Source: Bryobacterales bacterium (GTDB taxonomy: Bacteria; Acidobacteriota; Terriglobia; Bryobacterales; Bryobacteraceae). Taken from it: a DNA stretch of 5,689 nt. Positions 1-5,689 of the stretch are shown here, piece after piece. The stretch is taken from positions 1 through 5,689 of the forward strand of contig JALOKO010000282.1 of assembly GCA_025456495.1 (NCBI GenBank), read 5' to 3'. Each line of letters starts with the position of its first letter. Position 1 is the stretch's first letter. The notes under the pieces were generated by a model that made no database searches, was not told the origin of the DNA, and worked only from the letters and a program-made list of their open reading frames with translations. The position numbers were made by a program, and so were the translations under genes.

Positions 1-2826
1 GAGCTTGCTGCCGGTGTAGCTGAAGAGGGTAGACAGGCCCGCGGCAAAGCGCTTTTCAATGATGGCCTGGAAGCTGTGGAACGAGCTGCTGGCGTTGGGA
101 GCGGCAAAGGTCTGCACGGTCTGGTAATCCGGGAAGGGCCGCAAGAGTTGCTGGCGCTGAACGCGCGCCCCGCTGAGAGGGCCTGAGGCGATCTGGCCAC
201 GGAAGGGGTTGTCCACCTGTGACTGCAGGGCGAGACCCTGCGACCAGAACGCGGGATCCAACTGGTTGAGATCGTAGTTACCGCCAAACAGATGGGTGCC
301 TTTGCTTCCCGCATAGACAGCGCTGGCCACCCATCCACCCCACAGCGATTGCTGGATGGTGAAGTTCCAGTGCTGGACGTCCGGAGTGGGGGCAACGCGG
401 TCCTGATACCGCACCGTAAAGCCACGGAAGGCGCCAGGTCCGCCGGCTGCGCCTAATGGTTGCAGCAGCGAGGTGGGGCCTTCGCTGAAGCGGAACGCGG
501 AGATGATCCCGGGCGCGCTGGAGGCAAATGGCGTATCGACGGAGAACCCGAAGGCATTGGTGTTGTCGCCCTGGGTGTGGCCGATCTCAGAGATTGTGAA
601 GATGCGACCGTAGCCCGCGCGGATGGCGGTTGTTCCCTTGCCGCCCGGATTCCACGCAAAGCCAATGCGGGGCGCGAAGTTATTCTTGTCGAGGTTCACG
701 AAGGTGCGCGGCTCACCACCGACACCCTTGTAGGTCATCACGCCCAACCCGCCGGTCTCGGGATTGGTGAGGAACGGGTCGAAGTTAGAGTGCCGGTCGT
801 GGATTTCAGTGGGACCAAAAGAGATGTCGTAGCGCAGGCCGACATTGATGGTGAAGTTCCGGGCGACGCGCCAGTCGTCCTGAATGTAGGTGCCCAGCGG
901 AAGCGAGCGGAATTGGAAAAAGGGCCGGAAGCCGGCGGTACCGCCGACAACCTCGCCCAGCAGGAAGGTTGCAAGGCCAAAGCCATTGCCGGCCGGCGAG
1001 ACCGGATTGTTGGTCAACGTGCCATTGAAGGTGAAGCTGCCGGAGGGCTGAGACCGGTTGATGAAACTCAGACGACTCCAACGCAGATCAAAGCCCGACT
1101 TGATGGAGTGGTTGCCACGGATGAAGGTGAAGCTATCCACAAGCTGCACGTAGTTCTGCGCGCGCACCCCGGCGGAAAACCCGGCACTGCCAATTTGCAG
1201 CAGGCCAGCGATGGAGACGGGCGGGAACTGGTCCTGGGGAATGATGCTGGGATAGCCCAGTTGCTGCGGCCAGTTCTGGTCGAAACTGGGGTGTTCAAAG
1301 GGCAGCCACTGACGGGCCACGGCGATGCGGAAATCGTTCAGCGTGTTGGGTGTAATGACCTTGGTATAGCCCACAACGGCGGAGTGGTTGTCGCGCTGGT
1401 CGTTGCGCGCGTTGGGGTCAGCCGGACCCAATCCCCAGCCTCGGTCTTCGCGGGTGTTGCGCGTGACCGAATAGCGGAAGAAGATCTGGTCGTTCTCTGA
1501 AATGCGGTGGTCCACACGGATGTTGGTCACCCCTTGGTCAGAACTGGAGGGAACCAGCGCCACGAAGTTGTTGGCGAAGGTGAACTGGTCAGTAGGAGTG
1601 GCGTTGGGCAGCGGCATGAACTGGAGCACGCGGACCGCCAACGGATCAAAGCGCGCATTGGGGATGCGGTTGTTGGGGAACAGCGTGCGGGCGAAGCCAC
1701 CCGTCGCCAGCGGCGTGGTGGTGGCGGGATCGTAGATGGGAATCAGGCGGCCCAGGCTGTCACGCGTGTTGCTGAAGTCACCGGCGCGCTGCTCAGGCAC
1801 GGCCACGCTGCCAAAGCGGGGATTGCCGGTAGAACGCCAGCGCCACTGTTCGTATCCTGCAAACCAGAATGTACGGTTGCGGCCATCATAGAACTTGGGG
1901 ATAAACAGAGGTCCGCCGACGGTGCCGCCAAACTGGTTGTAGCGCAGCACTTGCTTGATGCGACCGGCCGCGTTGGGCTGGGTGGCGAAGGCATTGCGGG
2001 CGTCCAGGGCATCGTTGCGGAAGAACTCGTACAGCGAACCCTTCAGGTCGTTCGTCCCGCTCTTGGTGACCACGTTGATCACGCCGCCACTGGTCTGGCC
2101 GTACTCAGCCTTCAACGCGTTCGTTTCCACCTTGAACTCCTCGACGGCGTCCGCCATCGGAACCACGGCGATTTCGTTGTGTACCGGAACGCTGTTGACG
2201 GCGCCGTCCAGGAAAAACTGATTGCCGTAGGCGGGTCCGCCGTTGATGCGGATCTGTGAGAAGTTCTGGTTGCTGATTTCCGCGAAGCCGTCGGTGCTGT
2301 CGAAGCGGGGCTGGACGCCGGCCACCACCTTCACCAGATTGAAGACGTGACGGCCGTTCAAGGGCAGTTCCGCAATGCGCTTGCTTTCCACCACCGTACC
2401 CAGGCTGGAGTCTTCCGTCTGAACACGGGCGATTTCTGCCCGGACTTCCACCAGTTCGGTAACCTGCCCCAGCTCCATGGCAATATCCAGGCGAAGCCGT
2501 TGAGCCACTTCCAGCCGGATGCCCGTGCGCCTGAAGGCCTTAAAGCCCTGCACCGAGGCGTTCACCTCGTATTCACCGATGGGCAGCGCCACCAGGGTGA
2601 AACCGCCATCCTGACCGGTGGTCGCGCGGTAAGGCAGATTGGTTCCGGTGTTGCGGGCAATCACCTCAACACCGGGGATGGAACTACCCTGCGAGTCAGT
2701 CACCGTTCCGATGATGCTGCCCTGCGGAGATTGAGCAGCAGCCAGACATACCAGCGCCAGCATAGCCAGGGTGCTGAGCGCGAAACGAAGCCAATGGAAG
2801 TGCGGATTGAACATGCGAGACCCCAT
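1..2826 (-). CDS. Oar-like TonB-dependent receptor with N-terminal carboxypeptidase-regulatory-like domain (3' end cut off by window edge)
   Basis: The frame is open without a stop from the left edge to an in-frame TAG at 2851-2853, giving 942 residues with the C-terminus missing. Residues 1-31 form a Sec signal peptide (basic start, hydrophobic core, AAA before QS). Residues about 36-118 are a CarboxypepD_reg-like beta-sandwich. The plug follows, with ELPLNGRH at 153-160 and TKSGTN at 254-259, both hallmarks of the Oar/TonB receptor family. The rest has barrel character, for example NFAPRIGFAWNP near residue 712. Family members are often 1000-1200 residues, so roughly 100-250 are probably absent. 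The likely role is outer-membrane uptake or adhesion of a large substrate; the substrate is unknown and no clear TonB box was seen. I chose the ATG at 2826 because AAGGA lies 8 nt upstream. An in-frame ATG at 2814 (AAGGA 12 nt upstream) is the alternative and keeps the signal peptide. Divergent from the regulator at 2997. Confidence 0.93.
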   Translation of the reverse strand, partial: MGSRMFNPHFHWLRFALSTLAMLALVCLAAAQSPQGSIIGTVTDSQGSSIPGVEVIARNTGTNLPYRATTGQDGGFTLVALPIGEYEVNASVQGFKAFRRTGIRLEVAQRLRLDIAMELGQVTELVEVRAEIARVQTEDSSLGTVVESKRIAELPLNGRHVFNLVKVVAGVQPRFDSTDGFAEISNQNFSQIRINGGPAYGNQFFLDGAVNSVPVHNEIAVVPMADAVEEFKVETNALKAEYGQTSGGVINVVTKSGTNDLKGSLYEFFRNDALDARNAFATQPNAAGRIKQVLRYNQFGGTVGGPLFIPKFYDGRNRTFWFAGYEQWRWRSTGNPRFGSVAVPEQRAGDFSNTRDSLGRLIPIYDPATTTPLATGGFARTLFPNNRIPNARFDPLAVRVLQFMPLPNATPTDQFTFANNFVALVPSSSDQGVTNIRVDHRISENDQIFFRYSVTRNTREDRGWGLGPADPNARNDQRDNHSAVVGYTKVITPNTLNDFRIAVARQWLPFEHPSFDQNWPQQLGYPSIIPQDQFPPVSIAGLLQIGSAGFSAGVRAQNYVQLVDSFTFIRGNHSIKSGFDLRWSRLSFINRSQPSGSFTFNGTLTNNPVSPAGNGFGLATFLLGEVVGGTAGFRPFFQFRSLPLGTYIQDDWRVARNFTINVGLRYDISFGPTEIHDRHSNFDPFLTNPETGGLGVMTYKGVGGEPRTFVNLDKNNFAPRIGFAWNPGGKGTTAIRAGYGRIFTISEIGHTQGDNTNAFGFSVDTPFASSAPGIISAFRFSEGPTSLLQPLGAAGGPGAFRGFTVRYQDRVAPTPDVQHWNFTIQQSLWGGWVASAVYAGSKGTHLFGGNYDLNQLDPAFWSQGLALQSQVDNPFRGQIASGPLSGARVQRQQLLRPFPDYQTVQTFAAPNASSSFHSFQAIIEKRFAAGLSTLFSYTGSKL

Positions 2827-2866
2827 TCCTTGAATCCTTGCGAAGCGAAACTAGAAGACGTTACCC

Positions 2867-2897
2867 AGATTTCCCAGCGCGATTCGCTGGAAAATCT
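2867..2897. promoter_or_regulatory. 31-bp near-perfect inverted repeat in the divergent intergenic region (operator or leader hairpin)
   Basis: The arms AGATTTCCCAGCG (2867-2879) and CGCTGGAAAATCT (2885-2897) are reverse complements over 13 bp with one exception, separated by a 5-nt spacer. The single mismatch (C2873 against A2891) becomes a G-U pair in RNA transcribed from the minus strand. A receptor-mRNA leader hairpin of 13 continuous pairs is therefore possible, starting about 40 nt upstream of the receptor start. The right arm abuts the putative -35 of the regulator promoter, so it could equally be a repressor or activator site acting on both genes. No T-tract follows on either strand, so it is unlikely to be an intrinsic terminator. 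The inverted repeat is seen directly; its role is inferred. Confidence 0.6.
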
Positions 2898-2925
2898 TTG
2901 CTTATGAGAAGTATTAAGGTAGAAT
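2898..2925 (+). promoter_or_regulatory. Possible sigma70-type promoter of the membrane-anchored regulator
   Basis: TTGCTT (2898-2903), a 16-bp spacer and TAGAAT (2920-2925) resemble a -35/-10 pair. The -10 matches TATAAT at five of six positions. Transcription would begin near 2932, leaving a leader of about 65 nt before the ATG at 2997. The surrounding DNA is AT-richer than the genes. No equally convincing promoter was found for the receptor on the opposite strand. The call rests on consensus matching only. Confidence 0.35.
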
Positions 2926-2937
2926 TCCGACAAAGGG

Positions 2938-2968
2938 CAGTTAGGCGGGGTCACTTAACGGTTAACTG
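2938..2968. repeat. Small inverted repeats upstream of the regulator gene
   Basis: CAGTTA (2938-2943) and TAACTG (2963-2968) form a 6-bp inverted repeat with a 19-nt gap. Overlapping it, TTAAC (2955-2959) and GTTAA (2961-2965) form a compact palindrome around one base. Both lie just after the predicted transcription start of the regulator, where an autorepressor could bind. Short arms like these can arise by chance, so this is a weak call. Confidence 0.3.
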
Positions 2969-2996
2969 CTTAGATTTTTCAATAGGATAACGCGCT

Positions 2997-4415
2997 ATGG
3001 CGATCACACCGGACCAGCAGCAGGTGGGAGAAAATGACGTTCGGGTAAGGGCGCACCTGGCCGAGGTGAGCCGCAGCGACGAGTTTTCGCATGCACCTCA
3101 GTTGCGGAGCTTCTTGGAATTTCTGGTAACCGAAACATTGGCCGGCAGGGCGGATGAGCTGAAGGAAGCGAATCTGGGACGGGATGTGTTCCGACGCGGT
3201 CCCGGTTACGATCCGCGATCCGACGCGATTGTGCGCGTCCAGGCGTCGATTCTGCGGAAGAGGTTGGCCGCCTATTACGAGGGCGCGGGGCAGCAATCTG
3301 CATTGCGGATTGAACTTCCCAAGGGAGCATACGTGCCCTCCTTCCAATGGACGAGGCCCGGTCTCAACCCGGCAGGGCCTTCGGAACAAACGTCGTCGAC
3401 CCACGGAGGCAAACCGGCCACCAGCCAGCGAGGAACGATGGAGCAGACGACAGACCAGCAGTCAGCCAGCGGACCGACAACAGGCAATCCAACGAAGGGC
3501 TTCGGGCAGGAGGCCAACCCTTGGAAACGACAAAGTCGGCGATGGTTCCTGGGGGCGGGTGCCTCTTTTGCGGCTGGGGTGGGCGCCACCCTGGGTGGCC
3601 TGGAGATCTGGGATCGGGTGGCCCGACCACAGCGCCCGGTGTTGGCCAAAACAGCGCCCGGTTTCGATGCGCGACGGGAAAGCCCGCGCATTTGGGGGCA
3701 ATTGCTGCAGCCCGGGCTGCCGGTGCAGTTGGCGTTTGGCTGTCCGCAGTTCTTCAACGGGTCTGGGTTATACATCCGGGACGTGATGGTGAACGACACC
3801 AGTGGTGACTCCGCGCAGCGGGTGCAGGAACTCAGCCAGATGTTGAAGAGTTATCTGACTCCGGTGCCCAACACCTATACCGGGGTGGGGGAGATGCGGG
3901 GCATTCATCACATCACACGCTTTTTGGCCTATGAAGGGGTGGATGCGGCCTTTGAGAATGTGCAACTGCTGACACCGGAGGCGATTGCCGGCAAGACGCT
4001 GATTCTGGTAGCCTCGCATCGATTCCGGACCCTGCTGGACCTGATTGAACTGCCCCGCGCGATTCGATCGAGCTTTCAGGAGGGCGGCGGTTTTGTGATG
4101 GAGAATGGCGATGGCGCCCAGCCGCGGACCTATACCACCAGAGGCTCCGGGGGAGCGTCCGAGAGCTATGGTCTTGTCTCGTTCTGGACCCAGCCTTCCA
4201 CCGGTGGGAAGATCCTTCTGCTGAGTGGGATTGACTCGTGGGCCACCTACGGCGCAGCCATGTACATCACCAGTCAACCGCACCTGAAGGAGTTGGAGAG
4301 CAAACTGGAGAATTCGTTTCCACAGTCGCAAGCAGGGGTTCAGGTGCTGCTTCATCTGGAGGGACACAACAACATGCTCACCCATGTGCGCTACGAAACG
4401 CACCGCTTGCTGTAG
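2997..4415 (+). CDS. Membrane-anchored regulator: winged-helix-type N-terminal domain, disordered linker, one membrane segment, unrecognised C-terminal domain
   Basis: 472 residues; the ATG at 2997 is supported by AGGA nine nt upstream. Residues about 15-116 match a domain found at the start of many acidobacterial and rhizobial signalling proteins. Its pattern is FLEFLVTETLAG (39-50), then FRRGPGYDPRSDAIVRVQAS (65-84), then an Arg-rich helix and LRIELPKGAYVPSF (103-116); it resembles a winged-helix DNA-binding fold. Residues 117-179 are a polar Gln/Thr/Gly/Pro-rich linker. SRRWFL at 180-185 begins a hydrophobic segment (183-205), the only membrane span, so residues 206-472 are probably outside the cytoplasm. 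I do not recognise that C-terminal domain; it has one Cys (in LAFGCPQFF) and alternating hydrophobic strands such as KTLILVASH and KILLLSGID. The likely role, inferred from domains and the divergent receptor gene, is a one-component membrane-bound transcription regulator. DNA binding and ligand are unproven. Confidence 0.85.
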   Translation: MAITPDQQQVGENDVRVRAHLAEVSRSDEFSHAPQLRSFLEFLVTETLAGRADELKEANLGRDVFRRGPGYDPRSDAIVRVQASILRKRLAAYYEGAGQQSALRIELPKGAYVPSFQWTRPGLNPAGPSEQTSSTHGGKPATSQRGTMEQTTDQQSASGPTTGNPTKGFGQEANPWKRQSRRWFLGAGASFAAGVGATLGGLEIWDRVARPQRPVLAKTAPGFDARRESPRIWGQLLQPGLPVQLAFGCPQFFNGSGLYIRDVMVNDTSGDSAQRVQELSQMLKSYLTPVPNTYTGVGEMRGIHHITRFLAYEGVDAAFENVQLLTPEAIAGKTLILVASHRFRTLLDLIELPRAIRSSFQEGGGFVMENGDGAQPRTYTTRGSGGASESYGLVSFWTQPSTGGKILLLSGIDSWATYGAAMYITSQPHLKELESKLENSFPQSQAGVQVLLHLEGHNNMLTHVRYETHRLL

Positions 4416-4656
4416 ATTGCGGAAGATTGCTGGAAATTGCGGTAGAGCGGGGCACGGTTACCCTTGTGGTGAATTGGGGTGTGGAGAGTCACTGCGGCAA
4501 CGGTTCGGCCAGGGTTCCTGGACAGGGAAACGCACCAAGATGAAGCAGCGACGGCAACCCGGGTAGGAGTGAGGGCAGGCAAACGATTCACGGAACATTC
4601 ACGAAAATGTAACGGAATATTTACGCTTACGCAGGGCGAGAAAACAGGAAGGGGTT
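4416..4656. other. Non-coding convergent gap between the regulator and tRNA-Ala, with two short phased repeat sets
   Basis: I see no credible gene here: the short open frames lack ribosome sites and family-like sequence. Three 10-bp units (GATTGCGGAA, GATTGCTGGA, AATTGCGGTA) run from the regulator stop codon at 4415 to 4444. A second set with an 11-bp period lies at 4586-4629. A small stem CCAGG-GTT-CCTGG (4509-4521) has no T-tract, so it is not a convincing terminator for the regulator gene, and no terminator for the tRNA was found either. Confidence 0.5.
4586..4629. repeat. Four imperfect 11-bp repeat units (helically phased)
   Basis: The units are ATTCACGGAAC, ATTCACGAAAA, TGTAACGGAAT and ATTTACGCTTA, with ACG at the same place in each. 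At a 22-bp period, ACGGAACATTCACG (4590-4603) and ACGGAATATTTACG (4612-4625) agree at 12 of 14 positions. OmpR/PhoB-family response regulators typically bind 11-bp direct repeats, so this could be such a site, but no promoter or start codon suited to it lies nearby. It may instead be leftover tandem duplication. Confidence 0.4.
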
Positions 4657-4732
4657 TGGTGGACGGCATGGGATTCGAACCCACGACCCCCGCATTGCGA
4701 ACGCGGTGCTCTCCCAACTGAGCTAGCCGCCC
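4657..4732 (-). tRNA. tRNA-Ala, anticodon CGC (reads GCG)
   Basis: A complete 76-nt cloverleaf including an encoded 3' CCA (complement of 4657-4659) and discriminator A73. The acceptor arms GGGCGGC and GCCGTCC pair fully with a G3-U70 wobble, the main identity element for alanyl-tRNA synthetase. The D stem is GCTC/GAGC and the anticodon stem is CCGCG/TGCGG. The loop TTCGCAA holds anticodon CGC at plus positions 4697-4699. The T arm is GTGGG-TTCGAAT-CCCAT. A TATTCT hexamer at 4743-4748 just upstream on the minus strand could be a -10 element, but its -35 is poor. The neighbouring small gene at 4865 lies upstream on the same strand, so co-transcription is possible. Confidence 0.97.
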
Positions 4733-4864
4733 ACACCTTTTCAGAATAACACGGCGCGCAGTGGGACACCGTTTTTGGGGACGGCCACGGGCCACGACGA
4801 GGCAGGGGAAGACATCGCGCTGTCGGCATGCACTCCAACCGCTGACCAGCGGCGACACTCGCGG

Positions 4865-5113
4865 TCAATGCGCGTTTTCGGCGTGGGGGGAGTCTGGCTG
4901 CGCCGAGTTCCTGCGTTCCGCCCAATAGCGCCGCATGCGTTCGGACACCCGCTTGCGCTCCTCCGCACCCATTGACTTGCGGCCGCGACGACCGATGGTT
5001 GACTTCGCGCTGCCCTCGTCCTGTTCGCGTTGGAGCGTTTCCAGTACCTGAATCATTTCATCAATTCGCTTGCGCTCGGCCACCAGGTGAGCCAAGACCT
5101 CATAGAAGTCCAT
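4865..5113 (-). CDS. Small basic protein: N-terminal coiled coil, RGRK motif and NUMOD3-like C-terminal helix
   Basis: 82 residues from the ATG at 5113. The same frame could start at GTG 5173 and add 20 residues, but that start has no ribosome site and the extension is not protein-like. The chosen start has only a weak GGG-type site. Residues 4-31 form an amphipathic, probably coiled-coil helix (YEVLAHLVAERKRIDEMIQ). GRRGRK at 41-46 resembles an AT-hook core. Residues 49-68 (AEERKRVSERMRRYWAERR) resemble the basic SEExRxKISEAMK-type motif of NUMOD3-like DNA-contacting segments. From memory, small proteins of this build are common in acidobacteria, with no assigned role. The inferred role is a DNA- or nucleoid-binding accessory protein that dimerises through the helix. 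The tail (69-82) is polar. It follows tatC on the same strand after about 200 bp and a probable terminator, so it likely has its own promoter. A stem CCGCT-GACC-AGCGG (4840-4853) lies just past its stop but lacks a T-tract. Confidence 0.75.
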   Translation of the reverse strand: MDFYEVLAHLVAERKRIDEMIQVLETLQREQDEGSAKSTIGRRGRKSMGAEERKRVSERMRRYWAERRNSAQPDSPHAENAH

Positions 5114-5155
5114 TTCTACTACCCGTCCCAATGATTGTGCAACGGACGCTCGACG

Positions 5156-5161
5156 ATTATC
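5156..5161 (-). promoter_or_regulatory. Possible -10 element of the small basic protein gene
   Basis: On the minus strand this reads GATAAT, five of six matches to TATAAT, placed 42 nt upstream of the ATG at 5113. At a 17-18 bp spacing the -35 region (CTTCTA or GCTTCT) is poor, so activation or another sigma factor would be needed. It fits with tatC ending in its own terminator upstream. Confidence 0.27.
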
Positions 5162-5207
5162 CGACGTCCGCACGCATCTAGAAGCTTATTGAAGAAACGG
5201 TCGGGAT

Positions 5208-5271
5208 TGCGAACCGCGTGGATTCGCAGTTCGGGGAATCAACCGCAGTCGTTCCCCGATGGTATGCCATC
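5208..5271. repeat. Cluster of three consecutive inverted repeats between tatC and the small gene
   Basis: TGCGAA (5208-5213) pairs with TTCGCA (5223-5228). CGGGGAA (5232-5238) pairs with TTCCCCG (5252-5258). GATGG (5258-5262) pairs with CCATC (5267-5271) around TATG. Almost the whole 64-bp stretch can fold, so transcripts reading through from tatC would be highly structured here. Stems of 5-7 bp are not rare in GC-rich DNA, and no function is assigned. Confidence 0.4.
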
Positions 5272-5283
5272 CCCGGTTCTTTC

Positions 5284-5310
5284 AAAAAGCAATTGGTGTC
5301 GCTTAACACC
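5284..5310 (-). terminator. Probable intrinsic terminator of tatC
   Basis: Reading the minus strand, the tatC stop TAG is followed one base later by a stem GGTGT-TAAGCG-ACACC (complement of 5295-5310), extendable by a T-G pair. Then come AATTGC and five T residues (complement of 5284-5288). The stem is short and the T-run starts six nt after it, so termination may be partial. Position and order are right for ending the tatC transcript. Confidence 0.5.
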
Positions 5311-5311
5311 G

Positions 5312-5689
5312 CTACTGTATCAGAAATGGCCAGGTCCATTGCCACCGGTAGCCGTAGGAGAAGATGGCGATGGCAAGAATTCCAGCGGCAATCCCGAAGA
5401 GTCCGGCAATGGTCCAATAGAGGACTTTCCAGGGGAAACGGCGGCCTTCCTGATGAATCACCAGGACGTAGCTGAACAAGACTCCAACGAAAAACAGGAC
5501 GATCATGGGGACCGAGAAGATCATCAGGTTGAAGACGTCCGGGGTGGGGGTGATGACGGCCGCCAGGCAGACGATGCCCAGGATGGCATACCGAGAATTC
5601 CGCACCAGGAAGCCTGGATTGACGATGCGTAGCAGGGTAAGGAAGAAAATCAGAACGGGAAGCTCAAACACGACTGCAATGGCAAGCAC
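5312..5689 (-). CDS. tatC: Sec-independent protein translocase TatC, C-terminal 125 residues (5' end beyond window edge)
   Basis: TatC is the multi-span inner-membrane receptor of the twin-arginine pathway, binding RR signal peptides and exporting folded proteins. The fragment opens in the fourth membrane helix with the hallmark FELP (8-11; its Glu matches the conserved membrane Glu of the family). NPGFLVRNSRYAILG (24-38) follows, then the conserved ITPTPDVFN (46-54) with its periplasmic Pro-Asp motif, and the last two canonical helices up to about residue 77 (VPMIVLFFVGVLFSYV). After a charged loop (HQEGRRFPWK), a further hydrophobic segment at about 90-110 and a Trp-rich end (WQWTWPF) make an extra helix not present in E. 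coli TatC. The first codon visible is GTG at the edge, but it is internal (Val) and not a start. Roughly half of a typical 240-270-residue TatC is missing. A terminator follows the stop. Confidence 0.93.
   Translation of the reverse strand: MLAIAVVFELPVLIFFLTLLRIVNPGFLVRNSRYAILGIVCLAAVITPTPDVFNLMIFSVPMIVLFFVGVLFSYVLVIHQEGRRFPWKVLYWTIAGLFGIAAGILAIAIFSYGYRWQWTWPFLIQ

Noticed and set aside
460..1500. Long plus-strand open frame of 346 residues, with a second of 250 residues at 1507-2259
   Set aside because: Both run codon-for-codon antisense to the receptor gene, whose family motifs are unmistakable on the minus strand. In GC-rich DNA this register is often open by composition. Neither translation looks like a known protein or membrane segment.
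2347..2907. Plus-strand open frame of 186 residues covering the receptor N-terminus and part of the intergenic region
   Set aside because: It is antisense to the receptor's signal peptide, CarboxypepD_reg-like domain and plug, and shows no ribosome site or family resemblance.
4840..4853. Stem CCGCT-GACC-AGCGG after the small protein gene as a terminator
   Set aside because: Five pairs and no T-run on the transcribed strand; not enough to call an intrinsic terminator.
4391..4858. Minus-strand open frames spanning the tRNA (155 and 108 residues)
   Set aside because: They read straight through a complete tRNA-Ala and their sequences (for example LAQLGEHRVRNAGVVGSNP) are the familiar false translation of a tRNA gene.
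5114..5173. 20-residue N-terminal extension of the small protein from GTG at 5173
   Set aside because: There is no ribosome-binding sequence before this GTG, and it lies upstream of the only promoter-like hexamer (5156-5161), which would place transcription start after it. The coiled-coil begins right after the ATG at 5113.
5205..5220. ATTGCGAAC plus CGCG resembling the tRNA-Ala anticodon arm, as in an integration-site remnant
   Set aside because: Only nine bases match without a gap, there is no integrase or second tRNA end copy, and the similarity stops at once on both sides. Chance is the simpler explanation.
5135..5632. Plus-strand open frame of 165 residues, rich in Asp/Glu/Gly
   Set aside because: It is the antisense image of tatC; the acidic composition is what hydrophobic TatC codons give when read in reverse.

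Overview
The window looks like chromosomal DNA of a GC-rich soil-type bacterium, most likely an acidobacterium of the Solibacter/Bryobacter kind. This is inferred from protein style, not from a marker gene. The hints are a very large Oar-like TonB-dependent receptor with an N-terminal carboxypeptidase-regulatory-like domain, a regulator whose winged-helix-type N-terminus is followed by one membrane anchor and an unrecognised C-terminal domain, a small coiled-coil/basic protein, and a TatC with an additional C-terminal membrane helix.

Layout. Positions 1-2826 (minus) hold the first 942 residues of an outer-membrane receptor; its C-terminus lies beyond the left edge. A 170-bp divergent intergenic region (2827-2996) carries a 31-bp near-perfect inverted repeat, a possible sigma70 promoter and a smaller inverted repeat. 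It separates the receptor from a 472-residue membrane-anchored DNA-binding-type protein (2997-4415, plus). A 241-bp non-coding stretch with two short phased repeat sets follows. Next come tRNA-Ala(CGC) (4657-4732, minus), an 82-residue protein (4865-5113, minus), a roughly 200-bp hairpin-rich gap with a probable tatC terminator, and the 3' part of tatC (5312-5689, minus), which runs off the right edge.

How the parts may work together. The divergent receptor and regulator, with an inverted repeat between them, suggest a local sense-and-express unit: a membrane-bound regulator with an extracytoplasmic domain controlling an outer-membrane receptor and perhaps itself. The regulator's single membrane segment begins with a twin-arginine sequence (SRRWFL), and a Tat translocase gene lies about 0.9 kb away. 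Whether these are linked is unproven. The tRNA, the small protein and tatC look like ordinary chromosomal neighbours. No mobile element, CRISPR array or defence gene is visible.
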